Below are positions 21,078 through 31,244 of a stretch of 64,000 nt of DNA, one piece after another (the stretch's first letter is position 1; the number at the start of each line of letters is the position of its first letter). Origin of the DNA: Micromonospora sp. CB01531 (lineage in GTDB: Bacteria; Actinomycetota; Actinomycetes; Mycobacteriales; Micromonosporaceae). The notes under the pieces were generated by a model. The model did no database searches, was not told where the DNA came from, and worked only from the letters and a program-made list of their open reading frames with translations. Made by a program: the position numbers and the translations under genes. The DNA lies in NCBI RefSeq assembly GCF_001905095.1, contig NZ_LWLS01000127.1, positions 62,001 to 126,000 on the forward strand, given 5' to 3'.

Positions 21078-24000
21078 ATGGCAGCAGGCACGATCATCGG
21101 CCGCGTCTCGGTCAAGGTGCTTCCCGACACCTCGGGATTCCGCCAGAAGGCTGAGACAGAACTGGGGAAGGCCGAGAAGGGCCTTACCGCCAAGGCCGAG
21201 ATTGAGCTGGACGACAAGGGCCTGGGCACCCAGGTCAAGGCGGCGCGCGAGAAGGCGCAGAAGCAGCTCAAGGAACTGACCCTCCAGATCAACCTGGACA
21301 ACCAGCAGTCCCTGATGCGGTCCATCCGCCAGGTGCAGGCCGAGCTGGACAAGCTCGACGCAACCGAGCTGAAGGTGGGCCTCAACCGCGACGACCTGAA
21401 CGCTGCGGCTGACCTGCTCAAGGAGCGCCTGGACGAGGTCGCCACGCTCGACCTGAAGATCGACAAGAAGTCGCAGGCCGGGCTTGAGTCGGCGATCTCG
21501 AAGATCAACCAGCAGCTCGTGGAGATGGAGAAGATCGACTTCTCCGTCAAGCTCGATCGAGCGTCGCTGATCAAGGCGCGTGACGAGATGCTGGCCGAGC
21601 TGGACCAGAAGATCCAGCTCCAGGTGGAGGTCGACCGCCAGGCGGCCAACGCCATCCGCCAGCGGATCGTCGACCAGCTCAAGGCGATCCCGATCAACAC
21701 CAAGCTGGACCAGGCGTCGGTCACCAAGGTCATGCGTGAGATCGAGGGCTACCTCGACCAGATCGAAGACCTGCGGGCCGTCATCACGCCGGAGATGGAC
21801 GAGCGCGCCAAGGCGCAGGTCAACCGGCAGATCGACGACATCAAGGACAAGATCGACGACCTCAAGGCCCAGATCAAGCCGGATGTCTCGATGCCCTTCT
21901 GGGCCAACGCCTGGAAGACCCTCGCCCTGCTGACGCGGGACCGCTTCGTTCACCTCTACACCAAGGTCAACGAGGCGTCCCTCGCTGCGGCGACGGCGGC
22001 CATCAACCGGCTGTCCGGCGCCCGAGTGGTGACCAACATGGTCAAGGAGCTGGGCGAGTCCCTGGGCAACCTGGACCGCTCTGCCCCGAAGATCGCCGGC
22101 ATCGCCGCAGGCATCTTCGCCCTGGGCGGGGCTGCGACCAACGCGGTCGGCTCCGTGCTCTCGCTGGCTGGCTCGCTGATCAGCATGGCCCCGGCCGCCC
22201 TCGCGCTGCCCGGCCTGCTCGGCGGCATGGCTCTCGGCGCGCTCGCCGCGGGCATCGCCTTCAAGGACTTCGGCAAGTACGTGCCCGAGCTGAAGACCGA
22301 CTGGAACAACCTGAAGTCGACCATCTCAGACAACTTCTGGGACAAGGCCGCCACGCCGATGCGGGACATGGTCCGCACCCTGTTCCCGCAGTTCTCCGCT
22401 GGCATGTCGATGATCGGCACCAAGACCGGCGAGTTCTTCGGCAAGTTCGCCAACTCCCTGACGGGCGCGCTTGATGGCCGCCTCGACGGGATGTTCGCCA
22501 ACCTCGGCAAGTCGATCGACATCGCCGGTAACTCCACCGGCTCCCTGGCCAACATCATCGCCATCCTGGGCGACCTCGGGTCGCAGTACCTTCCCCGGCT
22601 GGCGCAGTGGTTCGTCGACATCACGAAGCAGTTCTCGGACTTCCTCACCAAGTCGGAGAAGACCGGGGCGCTGAAGGAGTGGGTCGACAACGGCATCACT
22701 GCCCTCGGGCAGCTCGGCTCCGTCCTGAAGTCGATCGGCTCGATCTTCCTCAGCCTCACTGAGGCGGCGACCCTCGGCGGTGGCGGCACGCTCGCTGGCC
22801 TGTCCACGACCCTCGCCGGTGTCGCGGAGGTGGCGAAGGACCCGGTCTTCCAGGGGCAGCTCGCGGAGTTCTTCCGCTCGACCAGTGAGGCGATGAGCCT
22901 CATTGGGGAGCGGGCCGGACCGGCGTTGCAGGCATTCCTCAGCAACCTGCTGACGACCTTCTCCAACGTCCTGCCGACGATCGGCGCAACGCTGGGCATC
23001 GCGCTCGACGCGGTCGCCACCGCGCTGGCCGACCCGGCTCTGTCCGCCGGCCTGTCGTCGATGTTCCAGGGACTGAAGGAGGGCGTGGCTGCAATCGCGC
23101 CGGTCTTCTCCACCCTGGGCCCGGTCCTGGGCATGCTGGCGCAGACCATCGGCGCGGTGCTGTCGGCCCTGGGGCCGGTCATCGCGGCGGTCCTGTCCGC
23201 CCTGATCCCGGCGCTGGAGACGCTCCTGCCGGTACTCCAGCCGATCATCGAGATGCTGGGCGGCATCCTCACGCAGGCGCTCACCGCGCTGACTCCGCTG
23301 TTCACGACGCTGGTCACGCTGATCGCTGCGCTGCTCCCGCCGATCGCCGCGCTGATCGAGCCGCTGTTCAACCTCGTCATGGCGATCCTCCAGCCCCTGC
23401 TGGACATCATCACCGAGGTCGTCACGGCGGCCATGCCTCCGCTGACCGCCGCGTTCACTCGGCTGTCCGAGTCGCTTCAGCCGGTCATCGAGATCCTGAC
23501 GGTCGTCGTCGGCTTCCTCATGGACATGCTCGGCCCGGCCATCAAGTTCGTGGCCGAGATGCTGATGAACACCCTGATCGTCGCCTTCGAGCTGATCGCC
23601 ACGGTGTTCGAGGTCGTCGTCGGCGTGGTGATGGGGATCTGGAACACCTGGTCCGCCCTGTTCCGGGGCGACTGGGAAGGCGTCTGGAACGGCATCAAGC
23701 AAATCTGGGGCTCCGTCTGGGACGGCATCGTCAGCATCTTCAAGACGATCTGGGACCAGATCCAGCGCTTCTGGGGCCAGGCGTCGAGCATGTTCACCGA
23801 CCGCTGGGAGTCGGTCTGGAACGGGATCAAGTCGTTCTTCAGCGGGATCTGGAAGGCCATCTCGTCGGCGTTCAGCGCCGCGCTGGGTGCGGTCCGGTCC
23901 CTCTGGGACAGCAACCTGAACACGATCCAGACCCTCTGGTCGACCTGCTGGAACGCGGTGCGGAACTTCCTGAGCAGCGCGTGGCAGGCCATCCAGACCG

Positions 24001-24533
24001 CGATCGGCACCGGGATCACCAACGCGATCCAGTTCTTCCGAGACATGCCGAACCGGATCTTGTCCGCCCTGGGCAACCTGGGCAACCTGCTCCTCGGCGT
24101 CGGTGAGGACATCATCAACGGCCTGATCCGAGGCATCCGCAACATGTTCGGCGACGTCGAGAACGTCCTCGGCAACCTGACCAGCATGCTGCCGGACTGG
24201 AAGGGCCCGGAGTCGCTGGACAAGGTGCTGCTCGTCCGCGCTGGCGAGCTTGTCATCGGTGGCTTCATCCGAGGGATGGAGTCCCAGTACGACGCCGTGC
24301 GCCGGTCCCTCCGGGGGCTGACGAGCGACGTCGCCGGGATGACGGTCGACGGCCCGCAGATCGGCGGGGTGAACACCCCGAACATGGCCAACCAGATCGC
24401 CGGCGCCCTCTCGGCGACCGGCACTGAGGGGCCTGTCGTGAAGGTACTCAACTACTACGCCGCGGCTGGCTCCTCGCTCGACGGCGAGGAAGACCTGTTC
24501 GCTGCCGCCGGGCGGGCAAGGATGGTGTGGTAA
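21078..24533 (+). CDS. Tape measure protein
   Basis: 1151 residues. The length sets the tail length. Long coiled coil from about residue 15 to 270, then hydrophobic helices (GIFALGGAATNAVGSVLSLA; repeated LGPVLGMLAQTIGAVLSALG stretches), then tryptophan-rich repeats (WNGIKQIWGSVWDGIVSIF, WNGIKSFFSGIWKAISSAF). This three-part layout is normal for the family. Confidence 0.95.
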   Translation: MAAGTIIGRVSVKVLPDTSGFRQKAETELGKAEKGLTAKAEIELDDKGLGTQVKAAREKAQKQLKELTLQINLDNQQSLMRSIRQVQAELDKLDATELKVGLNRDDLNAAADLLKERLDEVATLDLKIDKKSQAGLESAISKINQQLVEMEKIDFSVKLDRASLIKARDEMLAELDQKIQLQVEVDRQAANAIRQRIVDQLKAIPINTKLDQASVTKVMREIEGYLDQIEDLRAVITPEMDERAKAQVNRQIDDIKDKIDDLKAQIKPDVSMPFWANAWKTLALLTRDRFVHLYTKVNEASLAAATAAINRLSGARVVTNMVKELGESLGNLDRSAPKIAGIAAGIFALGGAATNAVGSVLSLAGSLISMAPAALALPGLLGGMALGALAAGIAFKDFGKYVPELKTDWNNLKSTISDNFWDKAATPMRDMVRTLFPQFSAGMSMIGTKTGEFFGKFANSLTGALDGRLDGMFANLGKSIDIAGNSTGSLANIIAILGDLGSQYLPRLAQWFVDITKQFSDFLTKSEKTGALKEWVDNGITALGQLGSVLKSIGSIFLSLTEAATLGGGGTLAGLSTTLAGVAEVAKDPVFQGQLAEFFRSTSEAMSLIGERAGPALQAFLSNLLTTFSNVLPTIGATLGIALDAVATALADPALSAGLSSMFQGLKEGVAAIAPVFSTLGPVLGMLAQTIGAVLSALGPVIAAVLSALIPALETLLPVLQPIIEMLGGILTQALTALTPLFTTLVTLIAALLPPIAALIEPLFNLVMAILQPLLDIITEVVTAAMPPLTAAFTRLSESLQPVIEILTVVVGFLMDMLGPAIKFVAEMLMNTLIVAFELIATVFEVVVGVVMGIWNTWSALFRGDWEGVWNGIKQIWGSVWDGIVSIFKTIWDQIQRFWGQASSMFTDRWESVWNGIKSFFSGIWKAISSAFSAALGAVRSLWDSNLNTIQTLWSTCWNAVRNFLSSAWQAIQTAIGTGITNAIQFFRDMPNRILSALGNLGNLLLGVGEDIINGLIRGIRNMFGDVENVLGNLTSMLPDWKGPESLDKVLLVRAGELVIGGFIRGMESQYDAVRRSLRGLTSDVAGMTVDGPQIGGVNTPNMANQIAGALSATGTEGPVVKVLNYYAAAGSSLDGEEDLFAAAGRARMVW

Positions 24534-26608
24534 TGCCGAGACTCCAACTGGAGTCGGCCACTGATGTACTGAATCTGGACGACGTCCTGAACAAGGACGT
24601 AGGTGTGCAGGCCCTGTCTGGCGTTGCCGGGCTGGGCCTGCCCCAGGTCTCCACCCAGTGGCTCGAAGGAGCTGGTGACGGGGCGACGTACCGAGGTCGG
24701 CGCGTCCTGCCCCGCGACATTGACATCCCCATCTACGTCGCCGCCAAGGACCGGCTCGGCCTTCAGGGGCTGCTGTCCCGGCTGGCCGTCATGCTGGCCG
24801 GCGAGATGACGCTGCGCCTGGTCGAGGCCGACGGCTCGGACTGGTCGACCAAGGTCTACCGCGTAGGCGGCGGCGACTACATCTACGGCGTCGACACCAT
24901 CGGCGAGCGAGACTTCCAGACGGTCATCACGCTGCGAGCGGGTGACCCGTTCTGGACCTACTCGCGGGCCAGCCGGAAGGTCATCGAAAACTCCGGCGCT
25001 GGCCGCGGCTTGCTCAAGGGCCTGGCCAGCATGAAGGTCTCGGCCAGTCAGGCGATCGGCACGATCACCCTGGAGAACCCCGGCGATGCGCCGGCCTACC
25101 CGGTGTGGACGGTGAACGGGCCCGGCAAGGACTTCAAGGCGTACCTGGGCAACGGCCTGGGCTTCCACTGGACCGGCACGCTGGCGGCCGACGAGACCCT
25201 GACGATCGACACCCGGACGGGCAGTGTGGTCGACGGGACGGGCGCCAACCGCTACTCGGCGATGGCTGCCGCGCCCAGGCTGTGGAGCGTCCCGCCGGGC
25301 ACCACCACGGCGACCGCCTCGCTGGAGAACACCTCGGCGGGCACGGTGCAGGGCGGCACGGTGGTCACGAGGAACCTGGTCACCAACCCCCGGTTCGAGA
25401 GCCTGTCCGGCACGACGGTCACCCGCACCAACCTGCACCCCAACCCGAGCGTCTCCAGCGACAACTCGAACTGGACCTCTCTCGGTGGCTCGAACGCTCG
25501 GTCGACGGAGCAGTCGCAGTCCGGCAGCTCCTCGCTCAAGGTCACCTGCAACGCGAACCTCCAGGGCTGGGGCGGCAACGGCTCGACCCTCCCCGGGTCC
25601 GTCGCGGCTGGCGACCCGATCTACGGATCGGTGTACGTCTACCCGTCGAAGGACATGACGGTGCAGGCCGGCGTCGAGTTCAAGGACGCGGCGAACGTCA
25701 AGCTGAACGTCGTCCTCGGTACGGCGACCTCGGTCAAGGCGAACACCTGGACGCGGATCGGCACTTACGGCGGCATCGCCCCGGCGAACACCAGCCACGT
25801 GACGGTGACCTGCTACACCACCGCCTCGAACGGTGCCGCCGTCTCCGGTGATGTGATGTACCTGGACGCGATGCTGATCGAGAAGGCCGCGTCGATGGAG
25901 ACCTACTTCGACGGCAACTTCTCGCCCTCGACTATCTACACCTACCGCTTCACCGGGACGGCGAACGCCTCCAGCTCGGAGCGGCTGGCACCACTGGCCG
26001 TCGGTCAGTCCACCTCGACCGACAAGCCCTACACCCACTGCTACGCCGAGGGCTCGGCCGGTTCCCGGTACGGCCGCTGGCGGACGCTCCCCGGCACCCC
26101 GAAGCCGGGCTGGCGGGTCGCCCGATCCGTCGCCCTGTCGCGGGCAGACGTGGTGGCCGGGCAGAAGTACACGTTCATCGCCCGCGTGCGCCTCTCGGGC
26201 TGGACGGCCAGGACGATGGACTTCCGGCTCGCGGACGGCACGGCGACCAAGGCGATCATGAACCCGGTCCTTGTGCCGAGCATCGGGTCCGACTGGAAGG
26301 ACGTGCGGGTCACCTTCACCGCACTGAACGACGGCTCGCTCGACGCGGGCATCGGCCTCTACGTGAGCCTGCCGCCCGACGCGCCGGCCACCGTGGACGG
26401 GTACTTCGACGTGGCCTACTGGGCGGTCGTCACGGGCGACTACACGGGTGAGTACTTCGACGGCGACACCCCGGACTCGCAGACGGTCGGCGTCTACGAC
26501 TGGTCCGGCACTCCGCACGCCTCGGTCTCGACGGTCTCTGTGCCGAAGATCGTCGGCCGTTCCTCGATCACCTGCTCATGGCGACCTCGGAAGTGGATGG
26601 TGGTCTGA
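24533..26608 (+). CDS. Distal tail / minor tail protein with C-terminal beta domains
   Basis: 691 residues starting at ATG 24533 (TAATG overlap with the tape measure stop). The first 260 residues are Dit-like (RRVLPRDIDIPIYVAAKDRL, then DFQTVITLRAGDPFWTYS). The rest reads as carbohydrate-binding-module-like beta sandwiches (NLVTNPRFESLSGTTVTRTN; YGSVYVYPSKDMTVQAGVEF; a further one near the C-terminus). It probably forms the tail-tip hub ring and helps host recognition. Confidence 0.85.
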   Translation: MPRLQLESATDVLNLDDVLNKDVGVQALSGVAGLGLPQVSTQWLEGAGDGATYRGRRVLPRDIDIPIYVAAKDRLGLQGLLSRLAVMLAGEMTLRLVEADGSDWSTKVYRVGGGDYIYGVDTIGERDFQTVITLRAGDPFWTYSRASRKVIENSGAGRGLLKGLASMKVSASQAIGTITLENPGDAPAYPVWTVNGPGKDFKAYLGNGLGFHWTGTLAADETLTIDTRTGSVVDGTGANRYSAMAAAPRLWSVPPGTTTATASLENTSAGTVQGGTVVTRNLVTNPRFESLSGTTVTRTNLHPNPSVSSDNSNWTSLGGSNARSTEQSQSGSSSLKVTCNANLQGWGGNGSTLPGSVAAGDPIYGSVYVYPSKDMTVQAGVEFKDAANVKLNVVLGTATSVKANTWTRIGTYGGIAPANTSHVTVTCYTTASNGAAVSGDVMYLDAMLIEKAASMETYFDGNFSPSTIYTYRFTGTANASSSERLAPLAVGQSTSTDKPYTHCYAEGSAGSRYGRWRTLPGTPKPGWRVARSVALSRADVVAGQKYTFIARVRLSGWTARTMDFRLADGTATKAIMNPVLVPSIGSDWKDVRVTFTALNDGSLDAGIGLYVSLPPDAPATVDGYFDVAYWAVVTGDYTGEYFDGDTPDSQTVGVYDWSGTPHASVSTVSVPKIVGRSSITCSWRPRKWMVV

Positions 26609-26623
26609 CGTGAAAGTTGGAGC
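26608..26623 (+). promoter_or_regulatory. Stoperator-like site
   Basis: Plus-strand copy ACGTGAAAGTTGGAGC; overlaps the upstream TGA, and its GGAGC is the ribosome site for GTG 26627. Confidence 0.72.
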
Positions 26624-26626
26624 AAG

Positions 26627-28798
26627 GTGAAGCTGACTGACATCACCGTCGAGGTGCGGGACAAGAACCTCACCCGCCTCGGCATGATCCGCCACGAGGA
26701 TCTCGACCTGGAGCTGTCCGACCTCCACAACAACGTCGGATCGTGGAAGCTGAGCCTGGCCGTGGAGCACCCCCTCGCGGGGGCTCTGCGCCAGCCCGGC
26801 TCCGGCATCGTGATCGTGGGGCCGGACGGCAAGGAGATGTTCTCCGGCCCCACCGTCAAGAACGAGAACCAGGCGACCGCCACCGACCCGGCGGGCACGA
26901 TCATCTTCGAGGGCGTGGATGACACTGTCATCCTGGGCGACTACCTCGCCTTCCCCGAGCCGGGCAACCTGGACCCGACCAAGCAGAAGCTCGCCCACGA
27001 CGTGCGGACCGGCACGACCGAGACGCTGATGCACGCCTACGTCAAGGCGAACATCGGCCCGGACGCACCGGCCGCACGCCGCAAGGCGAACCTCGTGATG
27101 GGCGCCAACCTCGGTCGCGGCCGGTCGGTCACCAAGTCCGCCCGGTTCAAGGTGCTCGGCAACCTGCTCAACGAGCTGGCCACCGTCGACAACCTCGGCT
27201 TCCGAGTGATCCAGCGCGGCAACAAGCTGGCCTTCGAGACCTACCAGGTCTACGACCGTAGCCGGGAGATCCGGCTCGACGTCTACAACAACACGCTCGC
27301 CGGCCACAAGGTCGCCTGGTCCCCGCCTGGCGCGACGCAGGTCATCGTCGCCGGACAGAACGAAGGCGTCGACCGGCAGTTCCGCCACCTCACCACCCCC
27401 GAGTCCCTCGCCGCCGAGCAGGACTGGGGTCGACGGATCGAGCGGTTCGTCGACCAGCGCCAGACCGACAAGGTCGAGGAGCTGGACCAGGCGGGCATGG
27501 AGGTGCTGTCCGAGGAGGGCTTCTCCACGCTGGCCGTGCAGGCGGTCCCGATGGAAGACAGCCCGATGAACTTCGGCCGGGACTGGAACGTGGGCGACCG
27601 CGTGACCGTCGTGGTCGAGGGCCAGGAGCTGGCCTCCACCGTGACCGGCTACGTGATGAAGGTCAACCGCGAGGGCTTCCGCTCCGGCGCGCTGATCGGT
27701 GACCCCGCCGGCTTCGACCAGGACGCAGCCATGAGCAAGCGGGTGGCCAACACCGAGAACCGGGTGGCGCAGCTCGAACGCAACGCCGAGAACAACGCAC
27801 CCGGCGCGACGCCGCTCGACATCGCCTTCTTCGCCGAGAGCACCCCGCCCGAGGGTTACCCGCTCGGCGAGTCGTTGCTGCACATGGTCAGCGCGGAAGC
27901 TACGTCCGGCTGGCCGACGTTCGCTGGCAAGGGGGGCTCGGTCCTCACCCTCAAGTGGACGGGCGACGACGCCTCGCAGGTCTGGACCCGGCGGGGAACC
28001 ACGGTCACTCCCGAGCAGTGGATTCGGTCGGGGAACAGAGTCAACGGCTGGTCGGCGTGGAAGAAGCTCGCCGTCGCCGACGACCTCACCCTGGTCGACA
28101 ACCGGGTCAAGACCCTGGAGGGCGCTCGCAACGTGGCGCCCAACTCGATCAGCGAGACCGACCCGCCGAGCAAGTACCCCCTTGGCACGTCGCTGTACTC
28201 GCTTGCGAACGCCAGCCCGGCCTGGGCCCCCGGTGCCTACGGCACGGTCGTCACGTTCAACCACGACGGCAACTCGCGGGTCGCCCAGGTTCTCCACGGC
28301 AACGAGGGCGTCGCCATGTGGAAGCGCAGCTACCACGCGAACAACCCCGGTGGCGGGTGGAGCGCCTGGTACCCGGTCGTCCGTCCGTGGGCACTGCCCG
28401 ATCCCGTGAACGCCAGGTACAACAACACCAACTCGATCACCGCCACGGCCTGGGCGAACCTTCCGAACGACCTGGTGTCCACGCTCACCCTGCCGGCGGA
28501 CGCCATCGTGCAGGTCGAGTTCGGTGCCTGGCTGGGCGTGCCCGCGAACCAGAACATCCGTGTGGGCATCTCGCACAACGGGGCCAACCCGCAGGATCTG
28601 TTCGGCGGCATGTGGGGCAACGTCCTCTACGCGGCGCAACTCTCCGAGCAGGCCGGCGGTGAGATGCGGTTCTTCTCCGCGACCGCGCGGCTCGCGGTGG
28701 GTACGCACACCTTCCGGGCCAAGGCGTACATGAGTGGCGGCACGGGCGGATGCAACTACCCCATGCTGCGCGTCACCCCCATCCGCTGGGCTGAGTAG
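26627..28798 (+). CDS. Tail-associated protein, ReqiPepy6 Gp37-like, with knob domains
   Basis: 723 residues. The first 370 (LTDITVEVRDKNLTRLGMIR, ELSDLHNNVGSWKLSLAVEH) match the Siphovirus ReqiPepy6 Gp37-like tail family, a baseplate or tail-fibre hub. The C-terminal half has two pyocin-knob-like repeats (PPEGYPLGESLLHMVS to RVNGWSAWKKL; PPSKYPLGTSLYSLAN to GGGWSAWYPV) and a last beta domain that could bind a receptor. Confidence 0.82.
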   Translation: MKLTDITVEVRDKNLTRLGMIRHEDLDLELSDLHNNVGSWKLSLAVEHPLAGALRQPGSGIVIVGPDGKEMFSGPTVKNENQATATDPAGTIIFEGVDDTVILGDYLAFPEPGNLDPTKQKLAHDVRTGTTETLMHAYVKANIGPDAPAARRKANLVMGANLGRGRSVTKSARFKVLGNLLNELATVDNLGFRVIQRGNKLAFETYQVYDRSREIRLDVYNNTLAGHKVAWSPPGATQVIVAGQNEGVDRQFRHLTTPESLAAEQDWGRRIERFVDQRQTDKVEELDQAGMEVLSEEGFSTLAVQAVPMEDSPMNFGRDWNVGDRVTVVVEGQELASTVTGYVMKVNREGFRSGALIGDPAGFDQDAAMSKRVANTENRVAQLERNAENNAPGATPLDIAFFAESTPPEGYPLGESLLHMVSAEATSGWPTFAGKGGSVLTLKWTGDDASQVWTRRGTTVTPEQWIRSGNRVNGWSAWKKLAVADDLTLVDNRVKTLEGARNVAPNSISETDPPSKYPLGTSLYSLANASPAWAPGAYGTVVTFNHDGNSRVAQVLHGNEGVAMWKRSYHANNPGGGWSAWYPVVRPWALPDPVNARYNNTNSITATAWANLPNDLVSTLTLPADAIVQVEFGAWLGVPANQNIRVGISHNGANPQDLFGGMWGNVLYAAQLSEQAGGEMRFFSATARLAVGTHTFRAKAYMSGGTGGCNYPMLRVTPIRWAE

Positions 28799-28812
28799 CC
28801 CACCCCCTCCTC

Positions 28813-28842
28813 GGACCCCTGGGCCTTCGGGCCTGGGGGTCC
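28813..28842 (+). terminator. Hairpin terminator
   Basis: GGACCCC pairs with GGGGTCC and inner GGCC with GGCC around TTCG. Confidence 0.8.
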
Positions 28843-28868
28843 TTCGCATGTCCTCAAGGAGCCGCCCA

Positions 28869-29555
28869 GTGGCCATCACGTCTTACCCCTTCGACAACCA
28901 GGACACGAGCGAGATCCAGTACAGCTCGCTGTTCCGCGAGCTTCAGGACTCCGGCATCGCCGACACCCACGGCGGCACCGGCTTCCAGGTGTCCGGCGAT
29001 CCGTCCGGCATGGGCGTCTTCCTCCAGCCCGGCTTCGCCTTGCTCCGCGGGCACGCCTGCCAGTCCACCGCCGTCGAGCGGCTGGACATCCAGCCCGCCA
29101 GTCCTGCCCTGCGCATCGACCGCGTGGTCCTCCGGCTCGACCCGGTGGCCAACTCGATCGTCCCGGTCGTGCTTCAGGGCGTGCCGAACAGCACCGCCCC
29201 GGCGCTGACCCAGACCGACACCGGCGTCTACGAGGAGTCCCTGGGCCTGGTCGCGGTCGACCCCAACGTCGGCGTCATCGCGCTGACCAAGGTGACCGAC
29301 GACCGCGCCTTCCTCGGTTCGCGAGTCGGCTGCTGGTCGACCGCCACCCGCCCGAAGACCCCGCGCAAGGCCCGGCTCGGCCTGAACACCACGACCGGCA
29401 AGTGGGAGTACCACAACGGCACGGGTTGGGCGGACCTGATCCCCAGCACGGTCGACAACTCGACCCGGTGGAACGGCTACACGGTGACGGTGTCGACCAC
29501 CACGCCGTCCGGCACGCCGACCACCGACCGCATCTGGATTCAGCCGACGAGCTGA
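28869..29555 (+). CDS. Minor tail protein
   Basis: 228 residues, GTG start behind AAGGAG. The N-terminal two-thirds (FLQPGFALLRGHACQSTAVE, SPALRIDRVVLRLDPVANSI) resembles phage tail proteins that decorate the tip or bind receptors; the C-terminus has KWEYHNGTGWADLIP. No enzymatic motif seen. Confidence 0.75.
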   Translation: MAITSYPFDNQDTSEIQYSSLFRELQDSGIADTHGGTGFQVSGDPSGMGVFLQPGFALLRGHACQSTAVERLDIQPASPALRIDRVVLRLDPVANSIVPVVLQGVPNSTAPALTQTDTGVYEESLGLVAVDPNVGVIALTKVTDDRAFLGSRVGCWSTATRPKTPRKARLGLNTTTGKWEYHNGTGWADLIPSTVDNSTRWNGYTVTVSTTTPSGTPTTDRIWIQPTS

Positions 29556-29565
29556 GGGAGGTCAC

Positions 29566-30912
29566 ATGGCTACCACCTGGGGTTCTACCGAGGGCCACCT
29601 CCGGGTCGGCATCGACTGCTGGACCACTACCCCGACCGCGAGCAGCACGGCGGTCGCTGTCTCCCTCCGCGTCTACGTGCAGTGCATGGACTCCTGGGAC
29701 TTCGACGACGACCAGGATTTCAAGGTCACCGGCACGGGCGGCGGCACGGGCACGTTCCACAACAGCCTGAGCGGCAGCTCGACGAAGCTCATCTACTCGC
29801 ACGACATGAGCGCGTCGATCGACTACGACGGCGGGCCCACCTACACGTGGACCGCCTCGATCTCGGACATGTACAACGGGGGCACCCCGAGCCACACCCG
29901 GTCGATCACGCTGCCGAAGAGGCCAGCCTCCCCGCCATCCGCTCCGGCCACCCCGACCGCTGCAAGCATCACCTCGACCAGCGCCGCGCTCTCGTGGTCC
30001 GTGCCAGCCAACAACGGCGCAGCCATCGACTCGTACGGCCTGTGGGTGTCCACCAGCTCCACCTTCCCCGGCAGCACGTACGTCACCCAGACCGGCACGT
30101 CCAGAACGTGGACCGGCCTGGCGAAGGGCACCACGTACTACGCCAGGGTCAACGCCCACAACGCGGCGGGCTGGGGCTCCTACTCGGGTACCCGCACCTT
30201 CACGACCGGCACCACGGCGCCCGGCTCGATGACCGCGCCGACTGTCGGCAGCATCGGGGCCACCACGGCGTCGGTGACCTGGTCCGCCCCCTCTGACGAT
30301 GGCGGCAAGGACCTGGACCTCATCGCCGGTCAGGTGTCGCGCAACTCGACCTTCACCGACGTGATCCTGAGCTGGGAGTCGGCGGGCACCGACATCCGCA
30401 AGGATCTGACCGGCCTGCCCAAGGGCGCGGTGCTCTACGTCCGCACGCAGGCGCACAACGCGGTCGGCTGGGGCGCCTGGTCGCCCTCCCGCACCTTCAC
30501 CACCGACACCACGGCAGCCGGCGCAACCTCGAAGCCCAGCGTCGCCAGCGTCCTCGCCACCTCGGCGTCGGTCTCCTGGTCCGCCCCGTCTGACACGGGC
30601 GGCGCATCCATCACCGGCTACGAGCTTCAGCGGGACACCAGCTCGTCCTTCGCGGCCCCGGTGACGGCGACCACCACCAACCCGTCTACCTCCCTGTCCG
30701 GCCTGCTGCCGGGCACCACCTACTACCTCCGGGTCCGCGCAGTCACCTCTGCGGGCACGGGTGGCTGGTCCGCGACCACCACGTTCACCACGCTCTCCGG
30801 GGTCAAGGTGGGCGACGGCACGCGATGGGTCGACGCCATCGTGTGGGTCGGCGACGGCTCCAAGTGGGTGCTTGCCCAGGTCAAGTCCGGCAACGGGACC
30901 ACCTGGAAGTGA
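29566..30912 (+). CDS. Tail protein with three fibronectin type III domains
   Basis: 448 residues. An N-terminal beta domain (1-115) is followed by three FnIII repeats (about 120-210, 215-310, 315-405) marked by SAALSWSVPANNGAAIDSYG, TASVTWSAPSDDGGKDLDLI and SASVSWSAPSDTGGASITGY and the closing YYLRVRAV-like strand. A short GDGTRWVDAIVWVGDGSKW tail ends it. FnIII domains in phage tails are thought to bind cell-surface sugars. Confidence 0.85.
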   Translation: MATTWGSTEGHLRVGIDCWTTTPTASSTAVAVSLRVYVQCMDSWDFDDDQDFKVTGTGGGTGTFHNSLSGSSTKLIYSHDMSASIDYDGGPTYTWTASISDMYNGGTPSHTRSITLPKRPASPPSAPATPTAASITSTSAALSWSVPANNGAAIDSYGLWVSTSSTFPGSTYVTQTGTSRTWTGLAKGTTYYARVNAHNAAGWGSYSGTRTFTTGTTAPGSMTAPTVGSIGATTASVTWSAPSDDGGKDLDLIAGQVSRNSTFTDVILSWESAGTDIRKDLTGLPKGAVLYVRTQAHNAVGWGAWSPSRTFTTDTTAAGATSKPSVASVLATSASVSWSAPSDTGGASITGYELQRDTSSSFAAPVTATTTNPSTSLSGLLPGTTYYLRVRAVTSAGTGGWSATTTFTTLSGVKVGDGTRWVDAIVWVGDGSKWVLAQVKSGNGTTWK

Positions 30913-30920
30913 GACACCTT

Positions 30921-31244
30921 GTGACCACGCTCGCCCTGGAAGCCCCGGTCCAGGCCGCAATGGTGACCGCCGGCGGTGGCGTCGCCGTCGCCCTCATCGG
31001 CGTGCTCGTCGAGATACTGCGTCGGCAGCACAAGCGCCTCGGTGAGGTGCGGGACCACGTCGCCAACTCGCACACCACCAACCTGCGCGACGACGTGGAC
31101 AGGGTGCTCGCTGGCCTGAACGACGTGAAGACGTTGATCCACGGGCAGGGCCGGGACATCGCCGGGCTGCGTGAGGAGATCCGCCACGAGCGGACCGAGC
31201 GCCTGGAGGTCGAGCGCCGCCTCGACCAGTACATGGCTCGGTGA
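30921..31244 (+). CDS. Small membrane protein with coiled coil (DUF2746-like)
   Basis: 107 residues, GTG start. One hydrophobic span (AAMVTAGGGVAVALIGVLVE) then a charged helical coil (RHERTERLEVERRLDQYM). DUF2746 proteins lie in actinophage lysis regions and may act as holin or holin partner. Confidence 0.72.
   Translation: MTTLALEAPVQAAMVTAGGGVAVALIGVLVEILRRQHKRLGEVRDHVANSHTTNLRDDVDRVLAGLNDVKTLIHGQGRDIAGLREEIRHERTERLEVERRLDQYMAR

Noticed and set aside
24455..26518. Long minus-strand frame opposite the distal tail gene
   Set aside because: Same high-GC complement effect; composition not protein-like.
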